Source of the DNA: Acanthosepion pharaonis
Lineage: Eukaryota; Mollusca; Cephalopoda; Sepiida; Sepiidae
Reading direction: 5' to 3'
DNA: 64,000 nt
Assembly (NCBI GenBank): GCA_903632075.3
Contig: CAHIKZ030005641.1
Span: 1,113,501-1,177,500, forward strand
The notes beneath the pieces were generated by a model. The model searched no databases. It was not told where the DNA came from and saw nothing but the letters and a program-made list of their open reading frames with translations. Made by a program: the position numbers and the translations under genes. Below, piece after piece: positions 11,464 through 21,719 of the stretch (its first letter is position 1; each line of letters opens with the position of its first letter).

Positions 11464-11514
11464 TTGACAATATCTATCTATGTTCACCTTATGAACATCA
11501 TGTTTGTTAGCGGG

Positions 11515-11548
11515 ATTAGGATTAATTCAAATGATGAGCCGAACCAAG
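11515..11548. repeat. 34-bp direct repeat, copy 1
   Basis: ATTAGGATTA then ATTCAAATGATGAGCCGAAC and CAAG. It matches 12343-12376 with one difference, and the two copies enclose about 794 bases. Confidence 0.85.
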
Positions 11549-11689
11549 GCGACTTGGTATCATAGCATGATACTCGGAAACACCTTCAATCGGAGACTGT
11601 CCCAACAGACTAGGTTAGCCGACCCAAAGGCAATTCTGCCTGGTCCCCAGCTGCTTGGTTATGCGCTACTCTTATCAAAACCTTTCATC

Positions 11690-11830
11690 ATCTCATGCAT
11701 AGTTGACCGTTTGCTGTTGACTTCCGTGTCCGCTTTTATATTCATATTAACACATGCTCTATCATTTATATTGAGTACTTTTACCCATAAATATACATTA
11801 AGCTACATTTTTGTCATATATATATATATT
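11690..11830. repeat. Interspersed repeat shared with 25680-25790
   Basis: CTGTTGACTTCCGTGTCCGC and the following TATTCATATTAACACATGCTC match GTGTTGACCTCAGTGTCCAC and TGATATTTACATACGCTC at 25696-25735. The family is not recognised. Confidence 0.5.
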
Positions 11831-12342
11831 GTGTGTGTGTGCGTATATGAATGCATATATATCTCCTTGAGTAGACGCCCCACGTCACGCTTGTCAGAAA
11901 AAAATCATCTATCGACACACAATTTTCAAGAACCCTTCAGAAAACAGTAAAATTCTAAATAAATCATATTACCATAAATATCTTGCTATCAGAAAGGCCT
12001 TGTATATCCAACATCTCTCTCCTGTTATCAATTTAACCTTATTTAAAATTCGGAAATGAAATGTTATTTTTTTTAAATAGAAACATGCTCACGCGATTCA
12101 AAATAGCACAAAAATAAAATACAACTTAAACAGCCAACATGAGGAAAAACTAACACCAAAAACAAAACCGCCATGAACATAGCTAAATAATTGGCCGAAA
12201 AAGCTTGAGGCAATGAAAATTATGGAACATTTCTGTACTCCCTTACTCCTACAAAAAGGAAAAACTGGATCAAAAATTAAATTTTCCATGTCAGATGGAA
12301 GAATATAGAATAACGGAAATTTAGAGAAAACATTTGCTAATA

Positions 12343-12376
12343 ATTAGGATTAGTTCAAATGATGAGCCGAACCAAG
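12343..12376. repeat. 34-bp direct repeat, copy 2
   Basis: Partner of 11515-11548. It lies directly in front of the RTE reverse transcriptase remnant. Confidence 0.85.
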
Positions 12377-12379
12377 TAA

Positions 12380-13243
12380 TAATTAGTAATAAGCAACATC
12401 TTAACTGCAATCTAACAGACACCAGAATTGTCCCAGATGCAAGGAGATATATTTAAAAAGAGTTAAAACAACATGGGCGAAACTAAAAATGAAAAGTGAG
12501 AAGACCACGAGTGGCATCGCCGAATGAGACCATTCCCAAGAAAAATAAGACAAGATAAAAAAGGTTCTGGAAATGAAGAAAAAAGAAACAACAAACAATA
12601 TCAAAGGTTCGTACATAATACAGAACATATTAAAACAGAAATTAGAAACAGATGCAGACAGTTTAGAGAGGTATATCTCATTGAAAATGCATTAAAATAA
12701 AAAGAATTGAGCAGCATAGATAGGACAATTAGGCGCAAATGAGTAAAATAAGTAACAGGACAAAAGATGCTGCAAGAAACAGAAAAATCTAATGGGATGA
12801 ATATGTTGGAGAATTATTTAGCAATGAGATAGGGGGAACCTGCAATCCACAAAAGAATGATAGAGCCGAAAATAATAAAGTCTAAAATAAGAATGTCACT
12901 AGACACAATGAATAGGAACAAATCAATATTTCCAGATGAGATCGTAATAGAAAGTCTCTCAGCCTTAAATTAACCGCGGCAACGAAAATATCACAGAAAT
13001 AGATGAAATATACGACAGTGGTGAGATACCGGATGAGCTTCCTAGATCTCTCTTCGTAGCGGTACCTAATAAACTAGGTGCAAAGGAATGCGAACTCCAT
13101 TGGGTAATCAGCTTAATGAGCCACATAATTTAGTTAATAATCCGAATTCTGAATAACAGAAAGCGAAGAAGATTTAGAGATAGCTCAAGAACAGCGTGGT
13201 TTTGTTAAAAACAAAAATACTATATTTATGATCAGAATGATAT

Positions 13244-13287
<44 letters not shown>

Positions 13288-13345
13288 AATGCAAAAGTAT
13301 CTACATTTAAGTTTGATAAATTACGCAAAAAACGAAAACAGAGAA
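12380..13345 (+). pseudogene. RTE-type LINE, N-terminal half of reverse transcriptase
   Basis: Degenerate reading on the plus strand gives the fingers domain: NMLENYLAMR-like linker, SLDTMNRNKSIFPDEIV (family GPDxI motif), EIYDSGEIPDELPRSLFVAV, ELHWVISLMSHII, and FVKNKNTIFMIRM. A (GA)n tract at 13246-13283 sits exactly at the SERAIE position, and the frame resumes after it as EMQKYLHLSLINYAK. This is the half missing from the C-terminal copies at 5.6-8.2 kb. It may be the 5' part of the same insertion as 13560-13965, with an internal deletion. Confidence 0.7.
13246..13283. repeat. (GA)19 inside the RTE reverse transcriptase
   Basis: Pure GA run with recognisable RT codons on both sides. It seems to have grown from the GAGAGA of the SER codons. 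Confidence 0.9.
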
Positions 13346-13559
13346 ATGCATAAAAGAGATGAATGAATGAAAAACAAGAAAGAATGAAAATCTCGATAAA
13401 AAATTAAAAGAAAAACTGAAATTGTGAAACTAGTGTTTTGTTACCATCACAGAACATCTCATTACTAAGCAAGGAAGAGCAAAATGAGTGAATGATAAAT
13501 ATATAAAATCCCAATGATTTTCTATTATAAATATATTTATATATGGATCAATGTCTTCT

Positions 13560-13965
13560 TCAACTCGAGGCGAAGGAAATGCGGTTCTAAAGAAGGATGC
13601 TAAGGATATCATGGACCAAGCCTGTGGGCAATAATGAGGTCTTAGAGAGGTTGTAATTAAGAAGAAGGCTTATACATAACATTAAAAAGAGGCAGCTGAA
13701 GTTTCTGGGACACATAATGAGGAAGGAGGGCCCGGAGTATCTGAAACTCCCGGGTCGAATAGAGGGAAAGAGAGACAAGGGAATGCAGCGCGTGACATAC
13801 CTGACAAGCTTGAGTCGGTGGATTGGAGGACGTGGTCGAGGGGAGGTAGCAGAGGGAAGGAACTTATTGAGAGCTGCAAGGGATAGAGGAAGAGGTGGAG
13901 AGCCATGACCACCTACGTCCTGAAATGACATGGCGCATAAAAAGAAGAAAGATATATTAAGCAAG
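13560..13965 (+). pseudogene. RTE-type LINE, C-terminal remnant with 3' end
   Basis: The best-preserved RTE tail here: KRQLKFLGHIMRKEGPEYLK, the basic stretch IEGKRDKGMQRVTYLTSLSR, WIGGRGRG, then WRAMTTYVLK. It ends at the non-coding tail CATGGCGCATAAAAAGAAG. The open frame 13717-13905 covers part of this and is a real relic. Confidence 0.7.
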
Positions 13966-13974
13966 TAGATGACA

Positions 13975-14095
13975 GAACGTGGTTTGGTGGAGGAAGGACG
14001 GGGAAAGTATTTGTTGAGAGCTCTTAGGGATTATAGGGAGGTGGAGAGCCATGATCGCCTACGTTCTAAAAGGACATGGCACATAAAAAGAAAGG
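13975..14095 (+). repeat. Duplicated RTE 3' terminus
   Basis: A second copy of the last 120 bases of the element (GGTGGAGAGCCATGATCGCC, CATGGCACATAAAAAGAAAG) in direct orientation right after the first. The two ends differ at many positions, so the duplication or second insertion is old. Confidence 0.65.
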
Positions 14096-14610
14096 ATCTC
14101 TTCTTCTGGGTTTAAGACATTGGCTGAGTACATCTAGTTCCTTGCTTAGTCCTCAATTCAATATAGCAAGCAGTGAAAATCATATACACCAGTTTAGAAA
14201 TTGTAGTGTTGGCCACTAAAGTAAATCATGATTCCTCGATTCTCTAACAGGACACAAGTATGGACCGAGATATTGTCTTGCCAAGAATTTTGTTTGACTG
14301 ACAAAAACGAAAACAAAGATTTCAACTTTCAATATCAAATACCCCTTGAAGTGTGGCCAGCAAAATGAAAATAATTTTTATCCAAGAATTGAATAAAGTA
14401 TTCAATTTTCAATTCCAAATTGGTTAATGTTTATAACAGACACATTGAGAAGAACAGAGAACAGATCCTCCGAAGTGATATGACTGCAAGACATAAGAAA
14501 AGAACAGGAATAATGTATAAAAAATGATAATTCGTCATCACAAAAAATGTGTATCTCTTCTAAAAGAAAAACATAACACCAGCTTATTAACACCGAACGA
14601 ATTACTGAAC
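14096..14610. other. No recognised feature
   Basis: AT-rich sequence between RTE fossils and the 24-bp minisatellite. A 63-codon frame on the minus strand at 14402-14593 has no recognisable motifs and I do not call it a gene. Confidence 0.5.
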
Positions 14611-14619
14611 TTCTTGTAG

Positions 14620-15310
14620 AATAAATAATTTGACCAGATGTAAAATAAATTATAGGATCAAATCAGTGCAGCAGATATAAAACGAATTATTCTACCATTA
14701 AAAATTATTTATATAACCAAATGTCAAATAAACTATAGTACCCTATGTCAAATAAATCATTGGATCTGTTGTAAAATAGATTTTATGATCAGGTGTAAAA
14801 GGAATTACTGGTCCCTATGTAAAATATATTACTGGATCAACTGTAAAAGCAGATATCAAATAAATTATTTAACTAGATGTAAAATAAATTATTTGATCAG
14901 GTGTAATATCAATTATTGAGTCAAATTTAAAATAAATGTACTAAATGTAAGAAATTATAGGACCATATGTAAAATAGCTTCTTAGATTTGTTTTAAAATA
15001 ATTTATTGAGTCGGACGTAAAATAAACTATTCTACAGAATGCAAAATTAATTATTGTGTCACTTCTAAAGGAAATTATAAGATTAGATGTAACATAAACT
15101 ACTGGACTGGATGTAAAATAGGTTATTGTAACCGTTATTAAATACATTATTGGAGCAGATATCAAATAAATTATTTGACAAGATATAAAAGAAATTATTA
15201 GATCAGTTGTAAAAGTAATTATTGGATCAGCTGTAAAATAATTTATTGGGTCTGATTTAAAATAAATTAATGGATCAAGTTTTAAAAAATTATTAGACTG
15301 GATTAATATT
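14620..15310. repeat. Minisatellite, 24-bp unit, about 29 copies
   Basis: Units follow AGATGTAAAATAAATTATTG plus GATC with heavy divergence. Successive 24-base steps are clear at 14765-14860 and 14980-15240. Frames through it are not genes. Confidence 0.8.
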
Positions 15311-15489
15311 AAATTATTATTTTTTATATAAAATAGCTTGCTTTCGAAAATTTTTCAAGCATTACCGTATTTTTATGACAGTTTTGCTTTCATCCTCCAG
15401 ACACTTTTGAGGGATTGAGTAAATCGTTTTTTTTTGTTGTTGTTGTTGTTTATTTTCATCTTTTTTGCTTTCGTTTCTTGTCATTCTTA

Positions 15490-15850
15490 AGAATTCTTGT
15501 TAGCATTCAAATGGCGCTCGACGTACTGACAGGTCAGTATGCTTTCAATTTGAGAACATTTGATAGACGCGCCACCTACTGGCCCATTTGACAAGTAATT
15601 TACTTGGCGATTAATTTCATGCAATGAAATATTCGAAGCAAGCTGTCTTTCAAGCGAACGTTGGAGGATGACGAGCGAAGACGCAGTGAATTCAGTTTAT
15701 TTAAGTTATTGCTTTGGTTTCTTCTGATTCACTTGAATTTCATCTACTCGTGACAAGGTACACTAACGAAGACAACGACGTCTCCCTTTCACGATTCCAG
15801 AAAGTTCTAAAGCTGTGGGACACGGACCTTTCTTAGAAACTATCTAAAAA
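15490..15850. other. CpG-richer non-repetitive stretch
   Basis: Compared with its surroundings this stretch has many CpGs (GGCGCTCGACGTAC, AGACGCGCC, AAGACAACGACGTC) and no similarity to other parts of the window. It could be host promoter or 5' exon sequence. No frame or splice pair settles this. Confidence 0.25.
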
Positions 15851-16469
15851 AAAATGTGCAATTCAACAGATACTTTATCGATGTCAGTGTGCATCGTCTT
15901 GAATAAATAGCATAACGAATTTGGGGTTGAAGCGTGTCATGTACATTTCGTAATATTACGTGTGCGCTTTACTATCGAAACAAATCGCATCACGAGAATA
16001 CCATAGTTGTTCAAGAAAAATGAACGCGAAAAAAAATAGTTCCCCATAAAGACAGTTGTTTCCAGAGTGTAGCATGAATAGAAATTAAGTAAATTGACGG
16101 TGACTTTTGTTTAAGGTTTGTTAACAGATAACAGTTTTAAAAGACTATAATAAAAATGGCTTCCAGCGAATTAATCTTTAGGTATGAAAAAACAATCTTT
16201 CATCCGACCTTATAGAATGGAATCACAAAAAATAGTTTTGCCAAATAACAGAAACCACATCACAATAATATATCCGACAGCAACAAGTACTAAAATTGAT
16301 AGCATATATAAATAGAATAGAAAATAATGATACAATGAACCTGTTTATTTTCAGACAAACTCAAACAAAAGTTTAAAAAGGAAACTTCTGTCAATACTAG
16401 AAGGGCAATTACAATTTAATTTCACAAAAAAAAACGTTTTATAAGTAGGATTTTATGAATTTCAACTTT

Positions 16470-16800
16470 TTTAATCATTTCACACCAAGTGAGGTAATAA
16501 AAGCCACGAGGATGCAAGGGGTTACTGGGAGTGAAAGAGACAGAGGAAACAATCAAAGAAGATTCAAAGAGACAGAAGGTGCTGACAGACAATTGTAGTT
16601 GTTAGGAACTCGGGAAAGCAGAAGAGATCTACATAAGTGAAAAGTGCGAATGAAGAATCGAACAATAGAGAATTTCTGGTTACAACTAGCAATTTCAACA
16701 GTGAACTTATTACTGCGTTATATTCGGGAAATCGGGGTACCAACGATGAATTCTCATCAAAATAATTACTCTGAAATCTTGATAGAAGACGCATAGGGCA
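16470..16800 (-). mobile_element. Jockey/CR1-like LINE 3' end
   Basis: Starts with the family 3' terminus TTTAATCATTTCACACCAAG and GGGGTTACTGGGAGTGAAAG, then aligns with 35190-35340 (ACAACTAGCAATTTCAACAG, TCGGGGTACCAACGATG), the region coding the C-terminus on the minus strand. Confidence 0.65.
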
Positions 16801-17219
16801 GTTACGTTAGGGCAATGGAAAATCCACCCATTTTTTACTTTCAAGAAAAAGGCCTGATCTTATAAAAAAAAACTATTTCTAATAGCTGAAATAGCTATCT
16901 TCATGAAATATACCGCCAACAAATTAGATTAAATTATTTAAATTAACGGCATATATTTTTGCAGATTAAACCGAGGAAAAACTTAAAGAATAATGAACAA
17001 ATTTAGAAAATATTTGCAGTTATAACTATACCTCTCCTTCAGCCATTTATGATTGACTAAATTCTTTAAAGCGGAAACTTGGCTTATGAAAAACATATTC
17101 GCCATTAAGTCGGTTTAAAATCTCGTGAGTAGGTGGTTGATTTATTAAATTCACACGATAGCATTTTGTTTAATTTCTATCATAAATGTTTAATTCAAAC
17201 TTATACAAAATAGGTAGTA
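16801..17219. other. No recognised feature
   Basis: AT-rich with short A runs. I see no repeat or frame of interest. Confidence 0.5.
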
Positions 17220-17410
17220 CTTTTCAGACTTATACAAGATAGTTAGGTCGTTCTTTCGCTGCTTTCCTCCGTCTTTCTTACCTTCAATCTATCCTGTGAG
17301 TGTCAAATTTCCCAAGCCCTCTTTTCTCATTATTTAACCTAGATGTTTCAATTGTCCCTTTCTGATCCTAAATCGAAGTAACCTTCTTGTTTCTATTATC
17401 AAGTATCATT
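17220..17410 (-). pseudogene. RTE-type LINE fragment, minus strand
   Basis: The plus strand shows the reverse of the RTE tail: AATCTATCCTGTGAGTGTCA, TTTCCCAAGCCCTC, CATTATTTAACCTAG. These are the complements of the HIMRKEG and LTG blocks. Confidence 0.55.
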
Positions 17411-17724
17411 TTTGATTCAGGAATATAAGGCAAAACAATTTTTGCTTAAGGAAGGGATATTCTGCTTTCATGAAACATATTCATTCATACATGCCTTTCA
17501 GTCATACATGTCTTTCCTGAAGAAAGACTTTAACAATATTTGTTCTTTGTTATCAGCATTCTAAGAAATGACTTCATACTCAACAAAACCGATTTTCTAT
17601 CAACTGAATAAGAAAAAATGTCTCGGCATTCCAACGTATTGCCTTATGAGGTTAAGACAGCCATCTTTTTTTTTTATCTTTACCTGACATTCAATCACGT
17701 ATTAGAATTGTGTGTGTGAATTTA

Positions 17725-18045
17725 CTTGTTATTTAAGGAAGGAAACTGGGAATAACATGGAATGGACGGAGCGCGATGATGTCTTTAAAGAGATGGAAAC
17801 AAAAAGGACACTTATATTCAGAATCATTCTTAGACACATCATAAGGAAGGAGGGCATAGAGAATTTTATACTCACAAGGCATATCGAAAAGAAAGTATAG
17901 GTGGAAGTAGTGTGTGAATGGATGTTAACATTTGCGATGGGGATGGCATGAAGAAAACGTTACTAAGTGCTATAAATTGTGGAAAAAGACGAGCGCCAAC
18001 ATCCTGAAGCGACACTGTACATAGAAGAAGACTAATAATTATTTA
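17725..18045 (+). pseudogene. RTE-type LINE, C-terminal remnant
   Basis: The open frame 17712-17897 reads EMETKRTLIFRIILRHIIRK, EGIENFILTRHIEKKV, matching the family block before the tail. The 3' end is at about 18005-18040 (CCAACATCCTGAAGCGACAC). Its sequence is close to the reverse complement of 19765-19935. Confidence 0.65.
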
Positions 18046-18064
18046 ATTGGGGCGGCATGAGTCA

Positions 18065-18480
18065 AAATTTTCCACATTATTGCCTTGGTTGATTGATTAA
18101 TTTTTTATGGATTATCAACTTTTTGTAGATTATTTAAAGTCGAAACATATTTTGGGATCATAAGGATTATGTTTTGCTGAGGGGATACTGTATTAACAAT
18201 TCGGGGTGGGGGTAACGATTTTCAGATACAAGCCAATTTATCTAATCTATAGTTAGGAGAGAAGAAATGTATTCATATCTTTTCGAAGTAAATGAATGTA
18301 AAAAACACGACTGGAATTCGAACTCTGCTCTCCAATTTCTTATTCTGAGTTTTTATCCATTATACCACCACCATATCCATATTTACAGTACCTGATATTC
18401 ACAAGCCGTCAGTCATGTAAATACAGACAAGGCTTGATGTTGTTTACTTGATCGGGTGAGAACCGGTGTTTCAAATTGAT
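18065..18480 (-). mobile_element. Composite SINE: 5S rRNA-like head plus tRNA-like unit
   Basis: Read on the minus strand, it starts with a 5S rRNA-like block (18475 down to 18385) containing ACCGGTTCTC, CCCGATCA, a decayed AAGTTAAGCAACG equivalent, and AATATCAGGTACTG. A tRNA-like block follows, with GGTATAATGGATAAAAACTC (A-box side) and GAGTTCGAATTCCAGTCGTG (B-box side), then the body with AAAGTTGATAATCCATAAAA. This 5S-then-tRNA order recurs at 23425-23815. Confidence 0.7.
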
Positions 18481-18489
18481 ATGGCCTTA

Positions 18490-18965
18490 ACAAAAACAGA
18501 TTCGTGATTCATCACTGAATATCTCTTCCATTCAATCATACAGTTTATGATTGCTTCTCTGTAGTTCACTGTAGTCTTATCGTTTTCTGTTTAGCTCGGT
18601 TTCCGTTGTCTTTTTTCTCTGTCAATTCCATTTCATTTTGATGATACCTTGCAGTTTTGCTACAAAAAAATTACTCTTGCTTCAATCCATTTATTTCTCA
18701 TTTATTGTATTGTAGATTTTTTCTCTTTCCAAGGCATATTCCTTCCAGTTTTATGTCATGTCTCTTTAATGTGTTTATTGTTTTGCTTTTATGACCTTCC
18801 TGTTTTCTTTGTAGATACATCAAATTTCATGCACAGTTGGAACAAGCAACGTCTTTTGAAGGCTATCCCTATGTTAGATTTCCTTCTTGGATGCGTTTTA
18901 GCATTCTTGACATTAACGTTTTTTTTTCAAATGACAGCTCTCTCGCTAGAACCAGGATTTCTTTG
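18490..18965 (-). pseudogene. Tc1-like transposase remnant
   Basis: On the minus strand EIFSDESRICF (about 18500-18530) matches the first catalytic aspartate region of Tc1 transposases, and RELSFEKKTLMSRMLKRI near 18960-18900 resembles the N-terminal helix-turn-helix. The segment is frameshifted throughout. Its two ends align with 19265-19370 and 20020-20255, a second copy of the same family. Confidence 0.5.
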
Positions 18966-19029
18966 ACAATCCGTTAAGATCTGCAAGCATAATTTTGCCT
19001 ATTTATATTTGTGCCGCAATTTGGTTTAG

Positions 19030-19400
19030 AAATGCAAATTACAAACTGATTCTTCTCTCTACATGATCTGGAAAAAATACGCCATTGATTAAAATAATTA
19101 AGTCTAACTGGCCCGAGCTATATTCCAAGAAGTTAAAATGTTTACTGGTGAACAATTGTTTTGCTTCATATTTGAATTTGAATTTTTTGTCTTTTTTATT
19201 CTGTTTTTTAATTTTTTTTGTACTATATTTCTTTTTGTTTGCACCATTATTTTGGCTAATAGATATTCGGGATCCATTACTGAATATCTCTTCCTTCCAA
19301 TCATTTACACTCCATGATTGCTTCTCTGCAACCAAGTCTAACTTTGCTTTCCTCTTTTTACGTATTTTCGTTAAACTTTTCGGTATTTAAATTACATTTC
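19030..19400 (-). pseudogene. Tc1-like transposase remnant, catalytic and C-terminal part
   Basis: The minus strand reads WSVNDWKEEIFSNGSRISIS, the Tc1 first-aspartate block with D replaced by N, and further on NFLEYSSGQLDLIILING, a decayed form of the P-x-S-P-D-L-N-P-I-E-N-L-W block. The N-terminal part of what may be the same element is at 20020-20255, separated by two LINE fragments. Confidence 0.5.
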
Positions 19401-19494
19401 TTTGAGGCGATTTATTGCACTTTTGTCCCAAACATAGTCACTTCTATCTGATCATTTGTTTTGCTGCACGTTTTCTATTATCAAAATATTATTT

Positions 19495-19625
19495 TAATCA
19501 AGTCACCCCGTACAAAGAGATAACGCCACAAAACTGCAAGAGGTTACTGGAAGTTAAGTAGAATGAAAAGGCTTTAGAATGAAACGGAAACCAAATAATA
19601 GTATACATTTCAGAGTTTAGGTGGA
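19495..19625 (-). mobile_element. Jockey/CR1-like LINE 3' end
   Basis: GTCACCCCGTACAAAGAGAT, AACGCCACAAAAC and AAGAGGTTACTGGAAGTTAA match the family 3' terminal sequence. Only about 130 bases are left. Confidence 0.55.
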
Positions 19626-19744
19626 GACGTTAGAATTATAGAGTTGAAGTAGAATTTAGAAGGAATCTAAACAGGAAACAAGGGATAAAAATGTCCTATA
19701 CCTTATACCACTTAGTAAGTTTTGATATCCATTCACACAAGGTA

Positions 19745-19960
19745 ATCATGTAGATAGACGGCTACTTCCTCCTGTACTTTTTTTCGATATGCCTTGTGAG
19801 TGTAAAATTTCCATGCCCTCCTTCCTTATTATGTGTCTAAGAATTCTCAATATAAGTGTCCCATTTGTTCCATTTTCTTAAAGACCTCTTCACGTCCCGT
19901 CCATTCCAATCTATTTTCAGTCTCCTTTTGACTTCCTTGGAAAAACAAGAAAATTTACAC
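19745..19960 (-). pseudogene. RTE-type LINE fragment, minus strand
   Basis: Complement of the block ending in the LTG motif. The plus strand reads ATATGCCTTGTGAGTGTAAA, CCATGCCCTCCTTCCTTATT, ATGTGTCTAAGAATTCTCAA. It pairs as an inverted repeat with 17740-17905. Confidence 0.65.
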
Positions 19961-20019
19961 ACACATTTCTAATATTCTTTGTTTAAAAGGTCGGGGAGGA
20001 GTGTTATTCTGACTGTTTG

Positions 20020-20255
20020 ACATATTCTATAGTTTACCTGTAGGTTTTCATTTTTCTAATCTTTCCATTTTATTTTTGCTTACACCAAATTTTGATACCT
20101 TTCCATTTTATTTTTATGTACACCAAAGTTTGAGACACAGCAGAATAGGAACAACCAACAACTTTTTGCCTGATTTCATATTGGATTTCCTTATCGTATG
20201 GGTTTCATAATCTTCTCCATTGTTTCAAATGACAGCTCCCTTGCTGGATCCACTT
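20020..20255 (-). pseudogene. Tc1-like transposase N-terminal remnant
   Basis: On the minus strand RELSFETMEKIMKPIR is followed by a decayed helix-turn-helix (IAKSCWLFLFCCVS). It aligns with 18700-18960. Confidence 0.45.
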
Positions 20256-20309
20256 TTGCTTGCAATTAACCAAATGAAAACAGCTGCTGGCACTCACTTT
20301 TAATTGTCG

Positions 20310-20735
20310 ACAATTGTATATTTATATCTATGTACAATAACATGTGGTGGACACTCCCGGTGAATTCGACTTATGAAGGTCAAGCAGCTCATTTCATAGC
20401 AACCGGCAGCCATACACTTGCACATATGATTAGATTGGCGAAATCTTTGTGCAGAACCAACCGTACTTTTCCAAGGGTCGAATACAGAGACCTGGTGCAC
20501 TATGTGACACAAGGTCCCCAAACGACTCTCCGCAGGTTTCGAATTCAGAGTTTTCCTTCTCCTAGACAAGTGGCCATCCAAGGCTATAGAACCCAGTCTG
20601 TCCCGCTATTTTACCCATAGCTGTAGGGAGAAGAGGATTCATACCTTTTCAAGTGTATAAGCATGTAAGTGAATATAATTGATTCCAATGAATGCCTCAA
20701 TCCGAATCGCTATCCACTACTCTACCTCCTATAAT
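20310..20735 (-). mobile_element. Long SINE-related repeat
   Basis: Contains the body motif AGGCTATAGAACCCAGTCTG at 20580-20599 and the tRNA-like end CTCAATCCGAATCGCTATCC at 20694. The left 200 bases (AGCAACCGGCAGCCATACAC, CGACTCTCCGCAGGTTTCG) form a more GC-rich segment not seen in the shorter copies. The 96-codon frame at 20330-20617 is a by-product. Confidence 0.6.
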
Positions 20736-20873
20736 ACAGGTAGGAAGATAGGAAGATTTTAACGCGTACTTAGCAATGGGGCTGTCATCTCTCATCCAAA
20801 GTTTATTTTTTTGCTCACGCGACATTAGTTTTGGCGTTAAAAAATAAAGTTCGATACTTTTTGAACGCACTTC

Positions 20874-20875
<2 letters not shown>

Positions 20876-20946
<71 letters not shown>

Positions 20947-20956
20947 GTGTGTGTGT
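20876..20956. repeat. (TA)n(GT)n microsatellite
   Basis: About 33 TA units followed by a short GT run. Confidence 0.95.
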
Positions 20957-21086
20957 AAATGAGAGTAACCACAAACGTGTACTGCTATCACTATTTACAA
21001 AATATAAAGGAGTGCGAATAACATTTTACGTTCAACATGAATATATTGCGAATATTTTTTCCTTCTATACATTTTAAAATAGTTCA

Positions 21087-21368
<282 letters not shown>

Positions 21369-21498
21369 CCCACTACATACGAGTATAAAGAAATATAGAA
21401 CCGAACAGATTGTGATAGAAGGGCGGGGAAAGTAGTGGAGGGAGAGAAGAGTATATAAAGGAATAAGAATAGAATAAAATAGATATGAATATAGATGC

Positions 21499-21499
<1 letters not shown>

Positions 21500-21532
<33 letters not shown>
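21500..21532. repeat. (AG)n microsatellite
   Basis: Sixteen AG units, opposite strand sense to the CT tract 130 bases to the left. Confidence 0.9.
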
Positions 21533-21536
<4 letters not shown>

Positions 21537-21580
21537 GAACAGAATGAAATAGGTATGAACAGACTCTGACATACATAAAC

Positions 21581-21652
<72 letters not shown>
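21581..21652. repeat. (AGAT)n microsatellite
   Basis: Eighteen tetranucleotide units. Confidence 0.95.
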
Positions 21653-21719
21653 CTTAAACCCACAGAGCTTAGATGCTTAAGGTGTTCGGGCTTAAGTGTC
21701 AAAGCCAATAAACACTAGA

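Noticed and set aside
12098..13964. Minus-strand frames of 60 to 125 codons
   Set aside because: Antisense to the plus-strand RTE reverse transcriptase remnants and without motifs of their own.
14620..15310. CRISPR-like array of short repeats
   Set aside because: Units are contiguous and diverged with no unique spacers, and the sequence context is animal.
18649..18966. 105-codon plus-strand frame with hydrophobic segments
   Set aside because: Antisense to a decayed Tc1 transposase on the minus strand. Apparent membrane segments come from its T-rich complement.
20330..20620. 96-codon plus-strand frame
   Set aside because: Falls within a dispersed SINE-related repeat and its sequence follows the repeat body rather than a protein family.
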